Shown piece after piece: positions 41,366 through 49,732 of a stretch of DNA of 64,000 nucleotides (its first letter is position 1; each line of letters begins with the position of its first letter). The DNA comes from FEN-1099 sp964511015 (lineage in GTDB: Bacteria; Lernaellota; Lernaellaia; Lernaellales; Lernaellaceae). Location: positions 20,026 through 84,025 of the forward strand of contig CAZEDX010000011.1 of NCBI GenBank assembly GCA_964511015.1. Reading direction: 5' to 3'. A program made the position numbers and the translations under genes. The notes under the pieces are model-generated. The model was given only the letters and a program-made list of their open reading frames with translations, searched no databases and had not been told where the DNA came from.

Positions 41366-43156
41366 ATGCATGAACATAAGAACAACCAACTCTATCGTAT
41401 GCGCCACAGTCTCTCGCACATTCTGGCCGCTGCGGTGAAGGAACTGTACCCGCAGGTGCAACTGGGCATCGGGCCGCCGGTCGACACCGGTTTCTACTAC
41501 GATTTCATTTTTCCAGAAGCCGTTTCGGCCGACACCTTGCTGCCCAAACTCGAAGCCAAGATGAAGGAACTAGTCAAGCAAAAGATCAAGTTCGAGCGCT
41601 TCGAAATGCCTGGCGCGGAAGCGCTAAAGAAGCTGGAAGACGCCAACGAACCGTACAAGGTAGAGTTATGCCGCGAATATATCGCTGCCGGCGAGAACAT
41701 CAGCTTCTACCGCTCCGGTAACTTCACCGACATGTGCGAAGGGCCGCACATTGAATCCACCGATGAGATACCCAAAGCAAGCTTCGCGTTGGATAGCGTT
41801 GCCGGCGCCTATTGGCGCGGCGATGAAAACAACGTGATGATGACACGCATTTACGGCTTGGCTTTCTCGACCGCCGAGGAACTGGAAACCTTCAAGAAAC
41901 GCCGCGCCCTGGCCATGGAGCGCGACCACCGGAAGCTCGGCAAGCAGATGCAGATCTTCCACCTAGCCGACGAAGTCGGTAAAGGTCTGCCGCTGTGGCT
42001 GCCCAACGGCACGGTGTTGCGCAACGAACTAGAAAAGCTGGCACAAGAGGCCGAGTTCCGGTACGGCTACAAGCGCGTAGCCACTCCGCACATCACCCGC
42101 GGTACGCTCTACGAAATCAGCGGCCATCTACTGCACTACAAAGACTCGATGTATCCGGCCATGGTGCTCGACGACGAGGAATACTACCTCAAGCCGATGA
42201 ACTGCCCCCATCACCATATGATCTACCGTGAAATCGTGCGTAGCTACCGCGACCTGCCACTGCGCCTGGCCGAATACGGCAGCGTGTACCGCTACGAGAA
42301 ATCGGGTGAATTGGCGGGTCTACTGCGCGTGCGCGGCATGACGATGAACGATGCTCATATCTACACCACCATCGAACAGGTCCGTGAAGAGGCGCTGCGG
42401 GTCATGGAATTGCACAAGTACTACTATGACTTGTTCGGCCTAGAAAACTACTGGCTCCGCCTCTCCGTGCATGATCTGGCCAAAGACAAATTCGTCGACA
42501 ACGCCGAACAGTGGGATCACACTGTCGGCTTACTACGTGAGGTGCTGAAAGAGGTCGGCATTCCGTTCAAAGAAGTGCCCGGTGAAGCGGCGTTCTATGG
42601 GCCTAAGGTTGACTTCCAGGTGACCAACGTGGTCGGCCGCGAAGAAACCGCATCCACCAACCAACTCGACTTCACCAGCGCGCAACGTTTCAACCTGACG
42701 TACGTGGACCACGAAGGCCACGAACAACGGCCTTACATCATCCACCGGGCGCCACTCGGCACGCATGAGCGCTTCATCAGCTTCCTGATTGAACATTACG
42801 GTGGCGCGTTCCCGACCTGGCTGGCTCCGGTGCAGGTCGTCATCGTTCCGGTCGCGCCGGCGATGTTCGACTACGCATTCAAGCTGCGTGACGAATTGTT
42901 TTCACGCATGATCCGGGTGGAGGTCGATGACAGCGGTGATTCGTTCAACAAGAAAATCCGCAACGCTGCGACTTCGAAGACGCCGAACGTATTGGTGGTC
43001 GGCCAGCGCGAAGCCCAGGAAAACAAGGTAACGCATCGGCGTTATGGAGTCACCGAACAGGCTTCACTGCCCTTCGCGGAATTTCTGTCTTGGATTCAAG
43101 ACGAGATTCGGGAGCGGCGCAATTCGAAACCGTCAAATCCTCTCGACAAGGCCTAG
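41366..43156 (+). CDS. thrS: Threonyl-tRNA synthetase, TGS-less form
   Basis: The 596-residue enzyme charges tRNA-Thr. It begins directly in the editing domain, with RHSLSHILAAAVKELYP (HxxxH) and MCEGPHI (Cys and His), the four-residue proofreading site. The N-terminal TGS domain of about 60 residues found in most bacteria is absent. The catalytic domain has zinc-binding MNCPHHHM, FRVRGMTMNDAH-like motif 2 (RVRGMTMNDAHIY) and HRAPLGTHERFISFLIEHY (motif 3). The anticodon domain ends the chain. ATG 41366 lies seven bases from AAGGAG. infC does not follow, unlike in many genomes; a terminator does. Confidence 0.95.
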   Translation: MHEHKNNQLYRMRHSLSHILAAAVKELYPQVQLGIGPPVDTGFYYDFIFPEAVSADTLLPKLEAKMKELVKQKIKFERFEMPGAEALKKLEDANEPYKVELCREYIAAGENISFYRSGNFTDMCEGPHIESTDEIPKASFALDSVAGAYWRGDENNVMMTRIYGLAFSTAEELETFKKRRALAMERDHRKLGKQMQIFHLADEVGKGLPLWLPNGTVLRNELEKLAQEAEFRYGYKRVATPHITRGTLYEISGHLLHYKDSMYPAMVLDDEEYYLKPMNCPHHHMIYREIVRSYRDLPLRLAEYGSVYRYEKSGELAGLLRVRGMTMNDAHIYTTIEQVREEALRVMELHKYYYDLFGLENYWLRLSVHDLAKDKFVDNAEQWDHTVGLLREVLKEVGIPFKEVPGEAAFYGPKVDFQVTNVVGREETASTNQLDFTSAQRFNLTYVDHEGHEQRPYIIHRAPLGTHERFISFLIEHYGGAFPTWLAPVQVVIVPVAPAMFDYAFKLRDELFSRMIRVEVDDSGDSFNKKIRNAATSKTPNVLVVGQREAQENKVTHRRYGVTEQASLPFAEFLSWIQDEIRERRNSKPSNPLDKA

Positions 43157-43176
43157 CCGATTGGCAAACAAACATA

Positions 43177-43202
43177 AAGGGGTGCACCTTCGTGCACCCC
43201 TT
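43177..43202 (+). terminator. Strong bidirectional terminator between thrS and tRNA
   Basis: An 11-base perfect stem (43177-43187 with 43192-43202) and CTTC loop, followed by CGCTTTTC on the plus strand. On the minus strand TATGTTTGTTTG follows, so it can also end the tRNA transcript. Confidence 0.85.
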
Positions 43203-43212
43203 CGCTTTTCGC

Positions 43213-43285
43213 TGGCAGTGAAGGGACTTGAACCCCTGACATAGCGGATATGAGCCGCCTGCTCTACCACCTGAGCTACACTGCC
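43213..43285 (-). tRNA. tRNA with CAT anticodon (Met, or Ile2)
   Basis: The 73-base cloverleaf has a 7-pair acceptor stem GGCAGTG/CACTGCC with discriminator A and a D stem GCTC/GAGC. The anticodon stem GGCGG/CCGCT encloses the loop CTCATAT, and the T arm AGGGG-TTCAAGT-CCCTT contains two weak pairs. CCA is not encoded. The CAT anticodon fits elongator Met. Isoleucine tRNA modified to lysidine also has CAT and cannot be excluded, but initiator features (unpaired first acceptor base) are absent. Confidence 0.95.
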
Positions 43286-43301
43286 CCGTTGAGGCGGTTC
43301 A

Positions 43302-43329
43302 ATTCTAATCAGGCGCGGCGGGCTGTCAA
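43302..43329 (-). promoter_or_regulatory. Promoter for the tRNA gene
   Basis: On the minus strand TTGACA (43329-43324, perfect), 16 bases, TAGAAT (43307-43302, five of six). Transcription would start about 11 bases before the mature tRNA. Confidence 0.65.
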
Positions 43330-43344
43330 GCGAAATGGTCGCCC

Positions 43345-43372
43345 TTGGCAGCTGCGGCAGCACGGCTAAAAT
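43345..43372 (+). promoter_or_regulatory. Promoter for the radical SAM cassette
   Basis: TTGGCA (43345-43350), 16 bases, TAAAAT (43367-43372, five of six). The leader is about 20 bases and contains the GCGGAG SD. Confidence 0.6.
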
Positions 43373-43398
43373 GCCTGGAGTTTCGCGGAGTCTGCTCA

Positions 43399-44826
43399 AT
43401 GCGCATCCTGTTCGTTCAGAACATCTGGCGCGAGTATTTCGGCGTCATGTACATGGCCGCGTGTTTGCGCGCGGCCGGTCATGAGGTCGAAATCCGGGTG
43501 ACGCCTACCGTTGCGGGAGCAGTACAGGCGGTCCGGCAGACTCGGCCAAATCTGGTCGGGTTTTCGTTCACCAACTGCGAACAACCATTCGCCATCGATG
43601 CTGGCGCGGCAATCAAGGCAGATCGGCCGGAGGTGGTTATCGTTGCGGGCGGTCCGCATCCCACCCTCCACCCGGAACTGGCCCTGCGCGGTTGTTTCGA
43701 TTTCGTCTGCCGCGGTGAAGGGGAACGGGTTATCGTCGAGTTGGCCAACCGGTTGGACAATGGCGGCGACCCGTCGGAGATTCGTAATCTGGCGTTTCGG
43801 CGCAACGGCCAACTCGTCACCAATCCCGTGCGGCCGCTCGTCGAGAACCTGGACACCCTGCCTCACCCTTGGCGCAACGGCTACTATCGCTACTCGTTTT
43901 TACGCGACAATCCCGTCAAATACTTCTTCACCGGCCGCGGCTGTCCACACGGCTGCACGTTCTGCTTCAACCGCGCGTTTCGCGGCATTTATCCAAACCA
44001 AAACCGGTACATTCGTCATTTCACCCCGGCACGGGTGGTGGACGAAATCGAAGAAGTGAAGACCCGCTGGCCCGTGCGCGTCGTCCGTTTCGAGGACGAC
44101 GTGTTTACGATGAACAAACGCTGGCTACACGAGTTTCTTGCCCTTTACACTAGTCGTGTCGGACTGCCTTATATTTGCTATCTGCGCGCCGGCGAAGGCG
44201 AAGACACGATTCGCCTGCTGTCTGAAACGGGCTGTCGCACGGCGTTGTTCGGCGTCGAAACAGGCGACCAGCAACGGCGCAATCAATTGCTCTGCAAAGG
44301 GGTTACCGACGATCAGATCGAAGAAACGGCCGCCTTGTTGCGCAAATACCGCATTCACTTTTTCACTAGCAACATCCTGGCCCTGCCAGGAGAACGGTGG
44401 GAAGAAGCTCTACGGACTCTCCGCCTGAACCAGCGTATTCGCGTACCCGACACCTGGTGCAGTGTGTTCCAGCCCTATGCCGGTCTTCCGTTGACCGAAC
44501 AAGCCATTCGCGACGGCTTTCTCGATCGGGTCAATGAAGACTCCGTCGGCTTCAACACCTTCGGCAACAATGCCCTGTACAATCCCGACGCCAACCGTAT
44601 CTTCAACCTACATAAGTTCTTCTACCCGTTGGCTCGCTGGCCGTGGCTGGAACACGTGTTGTTGCCCCTTACGAAGCTACGGCCCAACCGTGTGTTCCAT
44701 TACGTATGGCTGGTGTTCTACGTACACAGCTACCGCCAGCACACCGGTGTTTCATGGCGCCGCGTTTTGCGCGAAGGCGTTTTCTGGTTTCGCCAATTTC
44801 TTTCGTCGATGGGGATTCGACGGTGA
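43399..44826 (+). CDS. B12-binding-type radical SAM protein (first of cassette)
   Basis: The 475-residue protein has an N-terminal Rossmann-like B12-binding-type domain (residues 1-130), with ILFVQN, HEVEIRVT, VGFSFTNCEQ and VIVAGGPHPTLHPE, but no DxHxxG for lower-ligand binding. The radical SAM barrel follows: GCPHGCTFC places Cys at 182, 186 and 189, then FEDDVFTMNKRW, FGVETGD (SAM-ribose) and SNILALPGE. The C-terminal 100 residues are aromatic and basic. Proteins of this sort methylate or rearrange lipids and natural products. Its stop overlaps the next start (GTGA). The ATG at 43399 follows GCGGAG. Confidence 0.88.
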   Translation: MRILFVQNIWREYFGVMYMAACLRAAGHEVEIRVTPTVAGAVQAVRQTRPNLVGFSFTNCEQPFAIDAGAAIKADRPEVVIVAGGPHPTLHPELALRGCFDFVCRGEGERVIVELANRLDNGGDPSEIRNLAFRRNGQLVTNPVRPLVENLDTLPHPWRNGYYRYSFLRDNPVKYFFTGRGCPHGCTFCFNRAFRGIYPNQNRYIRHFTPARVVDEIEEVKTRWPVRVVRFEDDVFTMNKRWLHEFLALYTSRVGLPYICYLRAGEGEDTIRLLSETGCRTALFGVETGDQQRRNQLLCKGVTDDQIEETAALLRKYRIHFFTSNILALPGERWEEALRTLRLNQRIRVPDTWCSVFQPYAGLPLTEQAIRDGFLDRVNEDSVGFNTFGNNALYNPDANRIFNLHKFFYPLARWPWLEHVLLPLTKLRPNRVFHYVWLVFYVHSYRQHTGVSWRRVLREGVFWFRQFLSSMGIRR

Positions 44827-46715
44827 GCGGCTACTTCGAGGATAGTGATCTGTGTCAGCAGCAAGCGGAACAGGATCCGCCCCCTCCTCGTGTCGTTCAA
44901 CTCGAACTCACGGCTGACTGCAATCTGCACTGCGTATTCTGTCCGCTGCAAAGCGAATCGCGTGATCGAGCGCCGGGCCATCGCCGCATCGAGTTGAGCG
45001 AACTGCAGACAACCCTCGGGCCTCTTCTTGCCGGAGCTTATGAGGTCGAGCTTACCGGCTTCGGCGAAATCTTCTGTCACCCGCAACTAATTGAAATCTT
45101 AAGATATTTAAAAACTCTAGCTCTGACGGTCAATGCGACAAGCAATGGCATGATGTGGCGAGACGATCTGCTGGAAATGGTCGTTTCGGAGAATCTGATC
45201 GACCTGATTTGTGTCTCGCTCGATGCCGGGTCGGCCGGCACCTACAACCGCCTGCGCGCCGGCGGCGATTTCGAGCGCGTGGTTGCCAATCTGACCAGAT
45301 TGAACGAACTGAAGAACAACTGCGGCCAAGCCAAGCCCGTTTTACACTTGAGCTTCATCTCGCTGGTGGACAACCTGCCGGAACTGCCGGAAGCCATTCG
45401 CCTAGCCAAGCGAGTCGGCGCAGGGTGTGTGATCGTGCAGGGGTTGTGTGAAAACGAACGTACGCGCGGTCGGAGTTCCGCGAACTCTCCCGACGAAGGA
45501 CAGGTCTTTACCGAAGCGGTCGAATTGGCCAAGCGCGAGGGCATGCCGCTGGAATTTTGGTACCAGAGCAACAATCAGCTTGCTGAAGACAGCACGGTGC
45601 GCAGGGTTCAGGTTACAGCGCCGCCCGGATCGCCGGCCCAGGTCAAAGAATGCCCCTACCCGTGGGAACGTCTGTTCGTCAAAAGCAACCTCGACGTACA
45701 AGTCTGCGCCACATTGTGGGAGCAACTCATTCTCGGCAACCTCCGCCGCCAGTCGCTGCAGGAAATCTGGCTTGGCGAGCCATATCGGCAGGTGCGTCGC
45801 CGGTTGGCCGGTACGAATCCGCCGCCGGAATGTCGGACCTGCCCCACCAAGTCGTGGCGACCGGCACGGCGGATGAGTGAACTGAGCGAGAAACTGAATT
45901 TCGGTGAACGCTTTTCTTATCAGCTCGGCCAGGGATTCTACGAAGCCGAGGTTCTACCCGATGGGACGCGGTTCCGTTGGACCACCGGGCATGCCACATT
46001 CTTCTTGCCCAACACCGGCCGACCGTTTCTCGACTTCGATTTCTATACCCACCCCCGCATGCCAACCAGCTTGATTTCTGTGCTCGTCAACGGCGAACTG
46101 GTCGATCGACTGCGCCATGATCATGTGTACGATGTTCCATTGCGTTTCGTGCTGCCTCCCAGTGACGCCCCTGCGTTTCAGATCGAACTCATTTTCGACC
46201 GGCCATTCACGCCGGCAGAAGTACAAGACAGCGATTCGCGGCGTCTGCTTGGTGCGATGGCCGTGCGCGCCATGCTGGCGGGAAATGCCCGTCAAATCTC
46301 CAGTCGGTTGAACGTGGGCGACAATGACGAACAACACCTGGGCCGCGGGTTCTATCCTGTGGAGCCATCCGCCACCAAACCGATGCGTTGGTTCGGTGAC
46401 CGAGGCATTTTTGCCATCGGTCACGGATGGGGAGACCACGTGGAGATCGAACTCTGGACCCTGGGCAAACCACACGGGCAGCGGGTGACGGTGTCGGTCG
46501 ACGGAGAAGTGAAAACCGTGGCCGCTTTGCCCGGGCAAGCTGGACGCGTCTTCGTTCGTGCCCCCTTGGGCGGTCGGCGCCCCTGGCACGTGGTGGCCCT
46601 AGACGCCGAGTCACTTTGGGTGCCGGGCGGCAAAGACATCCGCCAACTCGGCGCGATGTTCGCTGGGGCTCGCGTTGTGCGCGGTGCGCGCCCACCGTGG
46701 TGGAGACGTTGGTGA
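44823..46715 (+). CDS. Radical SAM/SPASM protein with two C-terminal beta-sandwich-like repeats (A)
   Basis: The 630-residue protein starts at GTG 44823, overlapping the previous stop. ADCNLHCVFC gives Cys 33, 37 and 40 for the SAM cluster. LTGFGEIFCHP (the GGE-like segment is GFGE) and CVSLDAGSAGTYNRLR follow. ECPYPWERLFV and later ECRTCPTKSW form a SPASM-type auxiliary cluster region to about residue 355. The remaining 270 residues hold two similar beta-rich repeats, each opening with LG[QR]GFY and an RW motif. These resemble galactose-binding-type or carbohydrate-module sandwiches (by eye). It is paralogous to the next gene. Target unknown; no small peptide precursor gene is visible nearby. 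Confidence 0.85.
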   Translation: MSGYFEDSDLCQQQAEQDPPPPRVVQLELTADCNLHCVFCPLQSESRDRAPGHRRIELSELQTTLGPLLAGAYEVELTGFGEIFCHPQLIEILRYLKTLALTVNATSNGMMWRDDLLEMVVSENLIDLICVSLDAGSAGTYNRLRAGGDFERVVANLTRLNELKNNCGQAKPVLHLSFISLVDNLPELPEAIRLAKRVGAGCVIVQGLCENERTRGRSSANSPDEGQVFTEAVELAKREGMPLEFWYQSNNQLAEDSTVRRVQVTAPPGSPAQVKECPYPWERLFVKSNLDVQVCATLWEQLILGNLRRQSLQEIWLGEPYRQVRRRLAGTNPPPECRTCPTKSWRPARRMSELSEKLNFGERFSYQLGQGFYEAEVLPDGTRFRWTTGHATFFLPNTGRPFLDFDFYTHPRMPTSLISVLVNGELVDRLRHDHVYDVPLRFVLPPSDAPAFQIELIFDRPFTPAEVQDSDSRRLLGAMAVRAMLAGNARQISSRLNVGDNDEQHLGRGFYPVEPSATKPMRWFGDRGIFAIGHGWGDHVEIELWTLGKPHGQRVTVSVDGEVKTVAALPGQAGRVFVRAPLGGRRPWHVVALDAESLWVPGGKDIRQLGAMFAGARVVRGARPPWWRRW

Positions 46716-48547
46716 AACCGTCGTTTCTTGAACAACATCCTTTGTGGCGCACACATCATATCGATACGACCCTTCCTCCGCCGGACGTCATCCAACTGGA
46801 GTTGACCGCGGCGTGCGATCTCCGCTGCGTAATGTGTCCCTTGCCCCACGAGCGGCGGCATGGCTCAGGCACCGAACGCTTTTCTGTCGCCGACCTAGAA
46901 CGCGAACGCGCGTTCTTCGCGGCGGCCAGCGGAGTGGAACTTACCGGCTTCGGTGAAATCCTCTGCCACCCCGAACTGCTCGCTTGCCTGCGTTGGTTCC
47001 GCGGTTTGGGATTGGCGATCCAGGCAACGACCAACGGTCAGCGACTGACTTGTGAACTCACCGAGGCGCTTGTCGCAGAAAACCTGCTGGATGTTCTTTG
47101 CGTTAGCGTCGATTCTATAAATTCTTCGACTTACCACCGCATTCGCGGAGGCGACTTAACGCGATTGCAGCGCAACTTGGAACGGCTGGCCGTCCTCCGC
47201 GCTGGACACCCGCTGCAGTTCTATATGAGCTTCACGGCGATGGAACCGAACATTCGCGAGTTGCCCGATTTTATTCGTTGGGCAATTGGTCTGGGAGCCG
47301 ATCGCGTTATCGTCCAACACGTATTCGAAGCCGCTCACACCACCGGTTGTGGACTGCAGCATCACCTCGACCTCGCGCGCGACAAGCTTACCGAAGCGGC
47401 CGCGGTAGCGGACGAAGCAGGCCTTGTTCTCGACGGACGAAATCTGCACCGGCACGGAATTGCCGGCCAACAGCCACACATGGTGAAAGACTGTCCCTTT
47501 CCATGGAACCATCTTTTCCTCAAAGCGAATCGCCGCGTCGCCGCATGTGCGATGGTCTGGGAGGATCTCGATTTCGGCCACATGTCAGCCGGCCTCGGTA
47601 ACGTGTGGCGCGGCGAAAACTTCATGCGTTTCCGCGAAGCAATGGCGGGGTTCGAGCCGCCCGCGCCGTGCGTGCGGTGTCAGTACTTCGGCTGGCGCCA
47701 GGCGACTCCTATGGAGCAACTGTCGCCGCGTCTCAGCATGGATCCGACCCAGCGAGGGGTTCTGGGATGGGGTTGGCACGCCCCGGAACGTGATGGAAAC
47801 AATCGTTTCTTCCGCTGGAGCAATGCGCATTCCGTAGCGTTTCTTCGCCCTACCGGTCCGATGCTGGAAATCGACGCGCTCACCCATGAGCAGGCCCCGT
47901 TCTTGAGTGGCCAGATCAGAGTGGGAGATCAGCGATTTGCATTCGACTCCCACGATTTTTGGGGACAACCATTGCGTCTTCCAGTCGGCGTACTGAACGA
48001 ACCGGTGGTGCCGGTTGAGTTGATCCTCGACGAGACTTGGAACCCGCATGGAACACTAGGCATTCCTGGCCCGCGTAAGCTGGGCTTGTTGATCTACGGA
48101 CTGCATTTCACCGGTGACCCGACCTTGTTCGAGCCACATGTTGATGCCGCCGATTCGCATGCTCAATTAGGACGCGGCTGGCTGGCGGTGGAACAAGTGC
48201 TCGACCGGCCTGCGCGCTGGACGAGGGAAAGAGCGGATCTGCTGCTACGCGCCGACGAGGGTGCTCTGGCGGTAGACGCCTTCTTGCCTCGGGGCCTGGC
48301 CGGTAGAACGCTGCGTGTATCGTGCGCCGGTCAATTAGTGGGTGAGCATCCGGTTCCGGCCGATGGCCGTTGGCACAAACTACATTTCCCCGGCGTACCA
48401 CAATCGCCAGACCTGTGCGTCGTCGAATTGGAAATCGAGGGCAGCGCTCCGGCGCCGGGAGATCGTTCACCTCATCCACGTCAATTCGGAATACTGGTTG
48501 CGCGCGTTGGGTTCGAAGCTACGGCCGCTCGGCGAGCAATTCATTGA
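46712..48547 (+). CDS. Radical SAM/SPASM protein with two C-terminal beta-sandwich-like repeats (B)
   Basis: The 611-residue protein starts at GTG 46712, overlapping the previous stop (GTGA). AACDLRCVMC places Cys at 35, 39 and 42. LTGFGEILCHP, CVSVDSINSSTYHRIRGGD, DCPFPWNHLFLK, CAMVWEDL and PCVRCQYFGW match gene A in order, so the two arose by duplication. The C-terminal part repeats LGWGWHAPE...RWS and LGRGWLAVE...RWT, again two sandwich-like units. It probably acts together with gene A, as translation is coupled. Its last 29 bases overlap the convergent thioredoxin gene. Substrate unknown; roles in modifying a glycan, lipid or polypeptide are all possible. Confidence 0.85.
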   Translation: MKPSFLEQHPLWRTHHIDTTLPPPDVIQLELTAACDLRCVMCPLPHERRHGSGTERFSVADLERERAFFAAASGVELTGFGEILCHPELLACLRWFRGLGLAIQATTNGQRLTCELTEALVAENLLDVLCVSVDSINSSTYHRIRGGDLTRLQRNLERLAVLRAGHPLQFYMSFTAMEPNIRELPDFIRWAIGLGADRVIVQHVFEAAHTTGCGLQHHLDLARDKLTEAAAVADEAGLVLDGRNLHRHGIAGQQPHMVKDCPFPWNHLFLKANRRVAACAMVWEDLDFGHMSAGLGNVWRGENFMRFREAMAGFEPPAPCVRCQYFGWRQATPMEQLSPRLSMDPTQRGVLGWGWHAPERDGNNRFFRWSNAHSVAFLRPTGPMLEIDALTHEQAPFLSGQIRVGDQRFAFDSHDFWGQPLRLPVGVLNEPVVPVELILDETWNPHGTLGIPGPRKLGLLIYGLHFTGDPTLFEPHVDAADSHAQLGRGWLAVEQVLDRPARWTRERADLLLRADEGALAVDAFLPRGLAGRTLRVSCAGQLVGEHPVPADGRWHKLHFPGVPQSPDLCVVELEIEGSAPAPGDRSPHPRQFGILVARVGFEATAARRAIH

Positions 48548-49103
48548 CCATTGCGCGAAAGCGCGCGTCATCCCAATCACGTGGTCCGATGAATTTCTCC
48601 CTGATTTTACCGTCGCGTCCAATCAGGAAAGTCTCCGGAAATCCGGAGACGCCATACTCGGCCGCTGATTTCATCTGCGGATCGACGTAGACCGGGAAGG
48701 TGAGGCTCTCTTTTCTCACAAACTCCTCGACGTCTTTCGTCCCGCTCTGGTCACAGGCAATGGCCACAACGGCGAGGTCGGGATTGTCAAGGTACTTCTT
48801 GTACAAGCTTTGTATCGACGGAACTTCCTGACGGCATGGCTGACACCAGGTGGCCCAGAAATTGAGGAAGACAACCTTACCGCGAAAATCAGATAACTTC
48901 TTCTTCGCGCCGTCCAACCCGGTCAATTCGATATCGGGTGCAGCCTTGCCGGTAGCAAAAGCTCCGATACCGCCGCCGGGACCGGCACTGTGGTCGCGCC
49001 CGAACACAGACATTAGCAAAAAAACAAACAGAATTGCCAACAACAGCAGGAAAAAGCGGAAATCGAGATACCAGGGCGTAGGGTTTTTTGCTGGTGTGGA
49101 CAC
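48519..49103 (-). CDS. Membrane-anchored TlpA/ResA-type thioredoxin-fold protein
   Basis: The 194-residue protein has an N-terminal transmembrane anchor (about residues 15-34) and a Gly-rich linker. The redoxin domain has FLNFWATWCQPCRQEVP (active-site Cys 87 and 90) and GVSGFPETFLIGRDG with the cis-Pro. It should face the periplasm and reduce disulfides, for example in apocytochromes c or secreted Cys proteins. It lies 70 bases after rplQ on the same strand, behind a terminator hairpin. It is convergent with the radical SAM cassette, with a 29-base overlap. A specific partner cannot be named. Confidence 0.88.
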   Translation of the reverse strand: MSTPAKNPTPWYLDFRFFLLLLAILFVFLLMSVFGRDHSAGPGGGIGAFATGKAAPDIELTGLDGAKKKLSDFRGKVVFLNFWATWCQPCRQEVPSIQSLYKKYLDNPDLAVVAIACDQSGTKDVEEFVRKESLTFPVYVDPQMKSAAEYGVSGFPETFLIGRDGKIREKFIGPRDWDDARFRAMVNELLAERP

Positions 49104-49125
49104 GATCAGCTCCTCACAGAAGCAA

Positions 49126-49153
49126 GAGGCGGGATAAAGATATATCCCGCCTC
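49126..49153 (-). terminator. Hairpin ending the ribosomal superoperon
   Basis: An 11-base stem GAGGCGGGATA/TATCCCGCCTC with a 6-base loop, 20 bases after the rplQ stop. On the minus strand it is followed by TTGCTTCTG, a weak T tract. Confidence 0.65.
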
Positions 49154-49173
49154 AACCTCGCGCAATACCGTGG

Positions 49174-49725
49174 TTACTCTTTGGTTTCGGCTTCGCCTTC
49201 GGCCGGTTTCTCCGCCGGAGTCTCGGCAACCGGAGCGACTTCTTCCTTTTTCGCCGTCTTCCGTGGTTTCCGGGCGGCCGGTTTCTTGGTCTTCTTGGAG
49301 CTCTTCTTCTCTTCGGCCGACTCTTCTTTGGCGAGCAGTTCAATGAAGCTCATCTTCGCCGAATCACCCGTGCGGGTACCGATCTTGATGATCCGGGTGT
49401 AGCCGCCCGGACGATCGGCGAACCGTTCGGCCAGTTCGCTGAACAGCTTCTTCACGGCTTCGTCCGTGCGCACGAACGAACCCGCCTGCCGGCGCAGGTG
49501 AAGCTGGCGAGCCGCGACGCCTTTGTCTGCCGCGCCATCGCCCAGCGCCCGAGCCCGTTTGGCCAGGGTGATCATCTTTTCGACATGGCGCCGCAACTGC
49601 TTGGCCTTCTCGTCGGTCGTGCGAATGCGTTCGTGCACGATCAGACTGGTGGTCATATTGCGCCACATCGCCAGGCGGTGCGTCGAAGTACGACTAAACT
49701 TGCTGGTTGCCTTCAGGTGTCGCAT
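49174..49725 (-). CDS. rplQ: 50S ribosomal protein L17 with long C-terminal extension
   Basis: The first 117 residues are normal bL17 (MRHLKATSKFSRTSTHRLAM, RIRTTDEKAKQLRRHVEKMI, RPGGYTRIIKIGTRTGD). After LLAKEE a tail of about 65 residues made almost only of Lys, Glu, Ala and Pro follows; the E. coli protein has 127 residues in all. Such tails are known in some phyla and are probably disordered. It is the last gene of the superoperon, seven bases after rpoA. Confidence 0.96.
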   Translation of the reverse strand: MRHLKATSKFSRTSTHRLAMWRNMTTSLIVHERIRTTDEKAKQLRRHVEKMITLAKRARALGDGAADKGVAARQLHLRRQAGSFVRTDEAVKKLFSELAERFADRPGGYTRIIKIGTRTGDSAKMSFIELLAKEESAEEKKSSKKTKKPAARKPRKTAKKEEVAPVAETPAEKPAEGEAETKE

Positions 49726-49732
49726 GGTCTCC

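Noticed and set aside
43213..43285. Initiator tRNA
   Set aside because: The first acceptor pair is a normal G-C pair and the anticodon stem lacks the three consecutive G-C pairs of initiators, so elongator Met (or Ile2) fits better.
44643..44822. Upstream ATG for the first SPASM gene
   Set aside because: It would overlap the B12-type gene by 184 bases. The GTG at 44823 overlaps the stop by GTGA, the same arrangement as the next junction.
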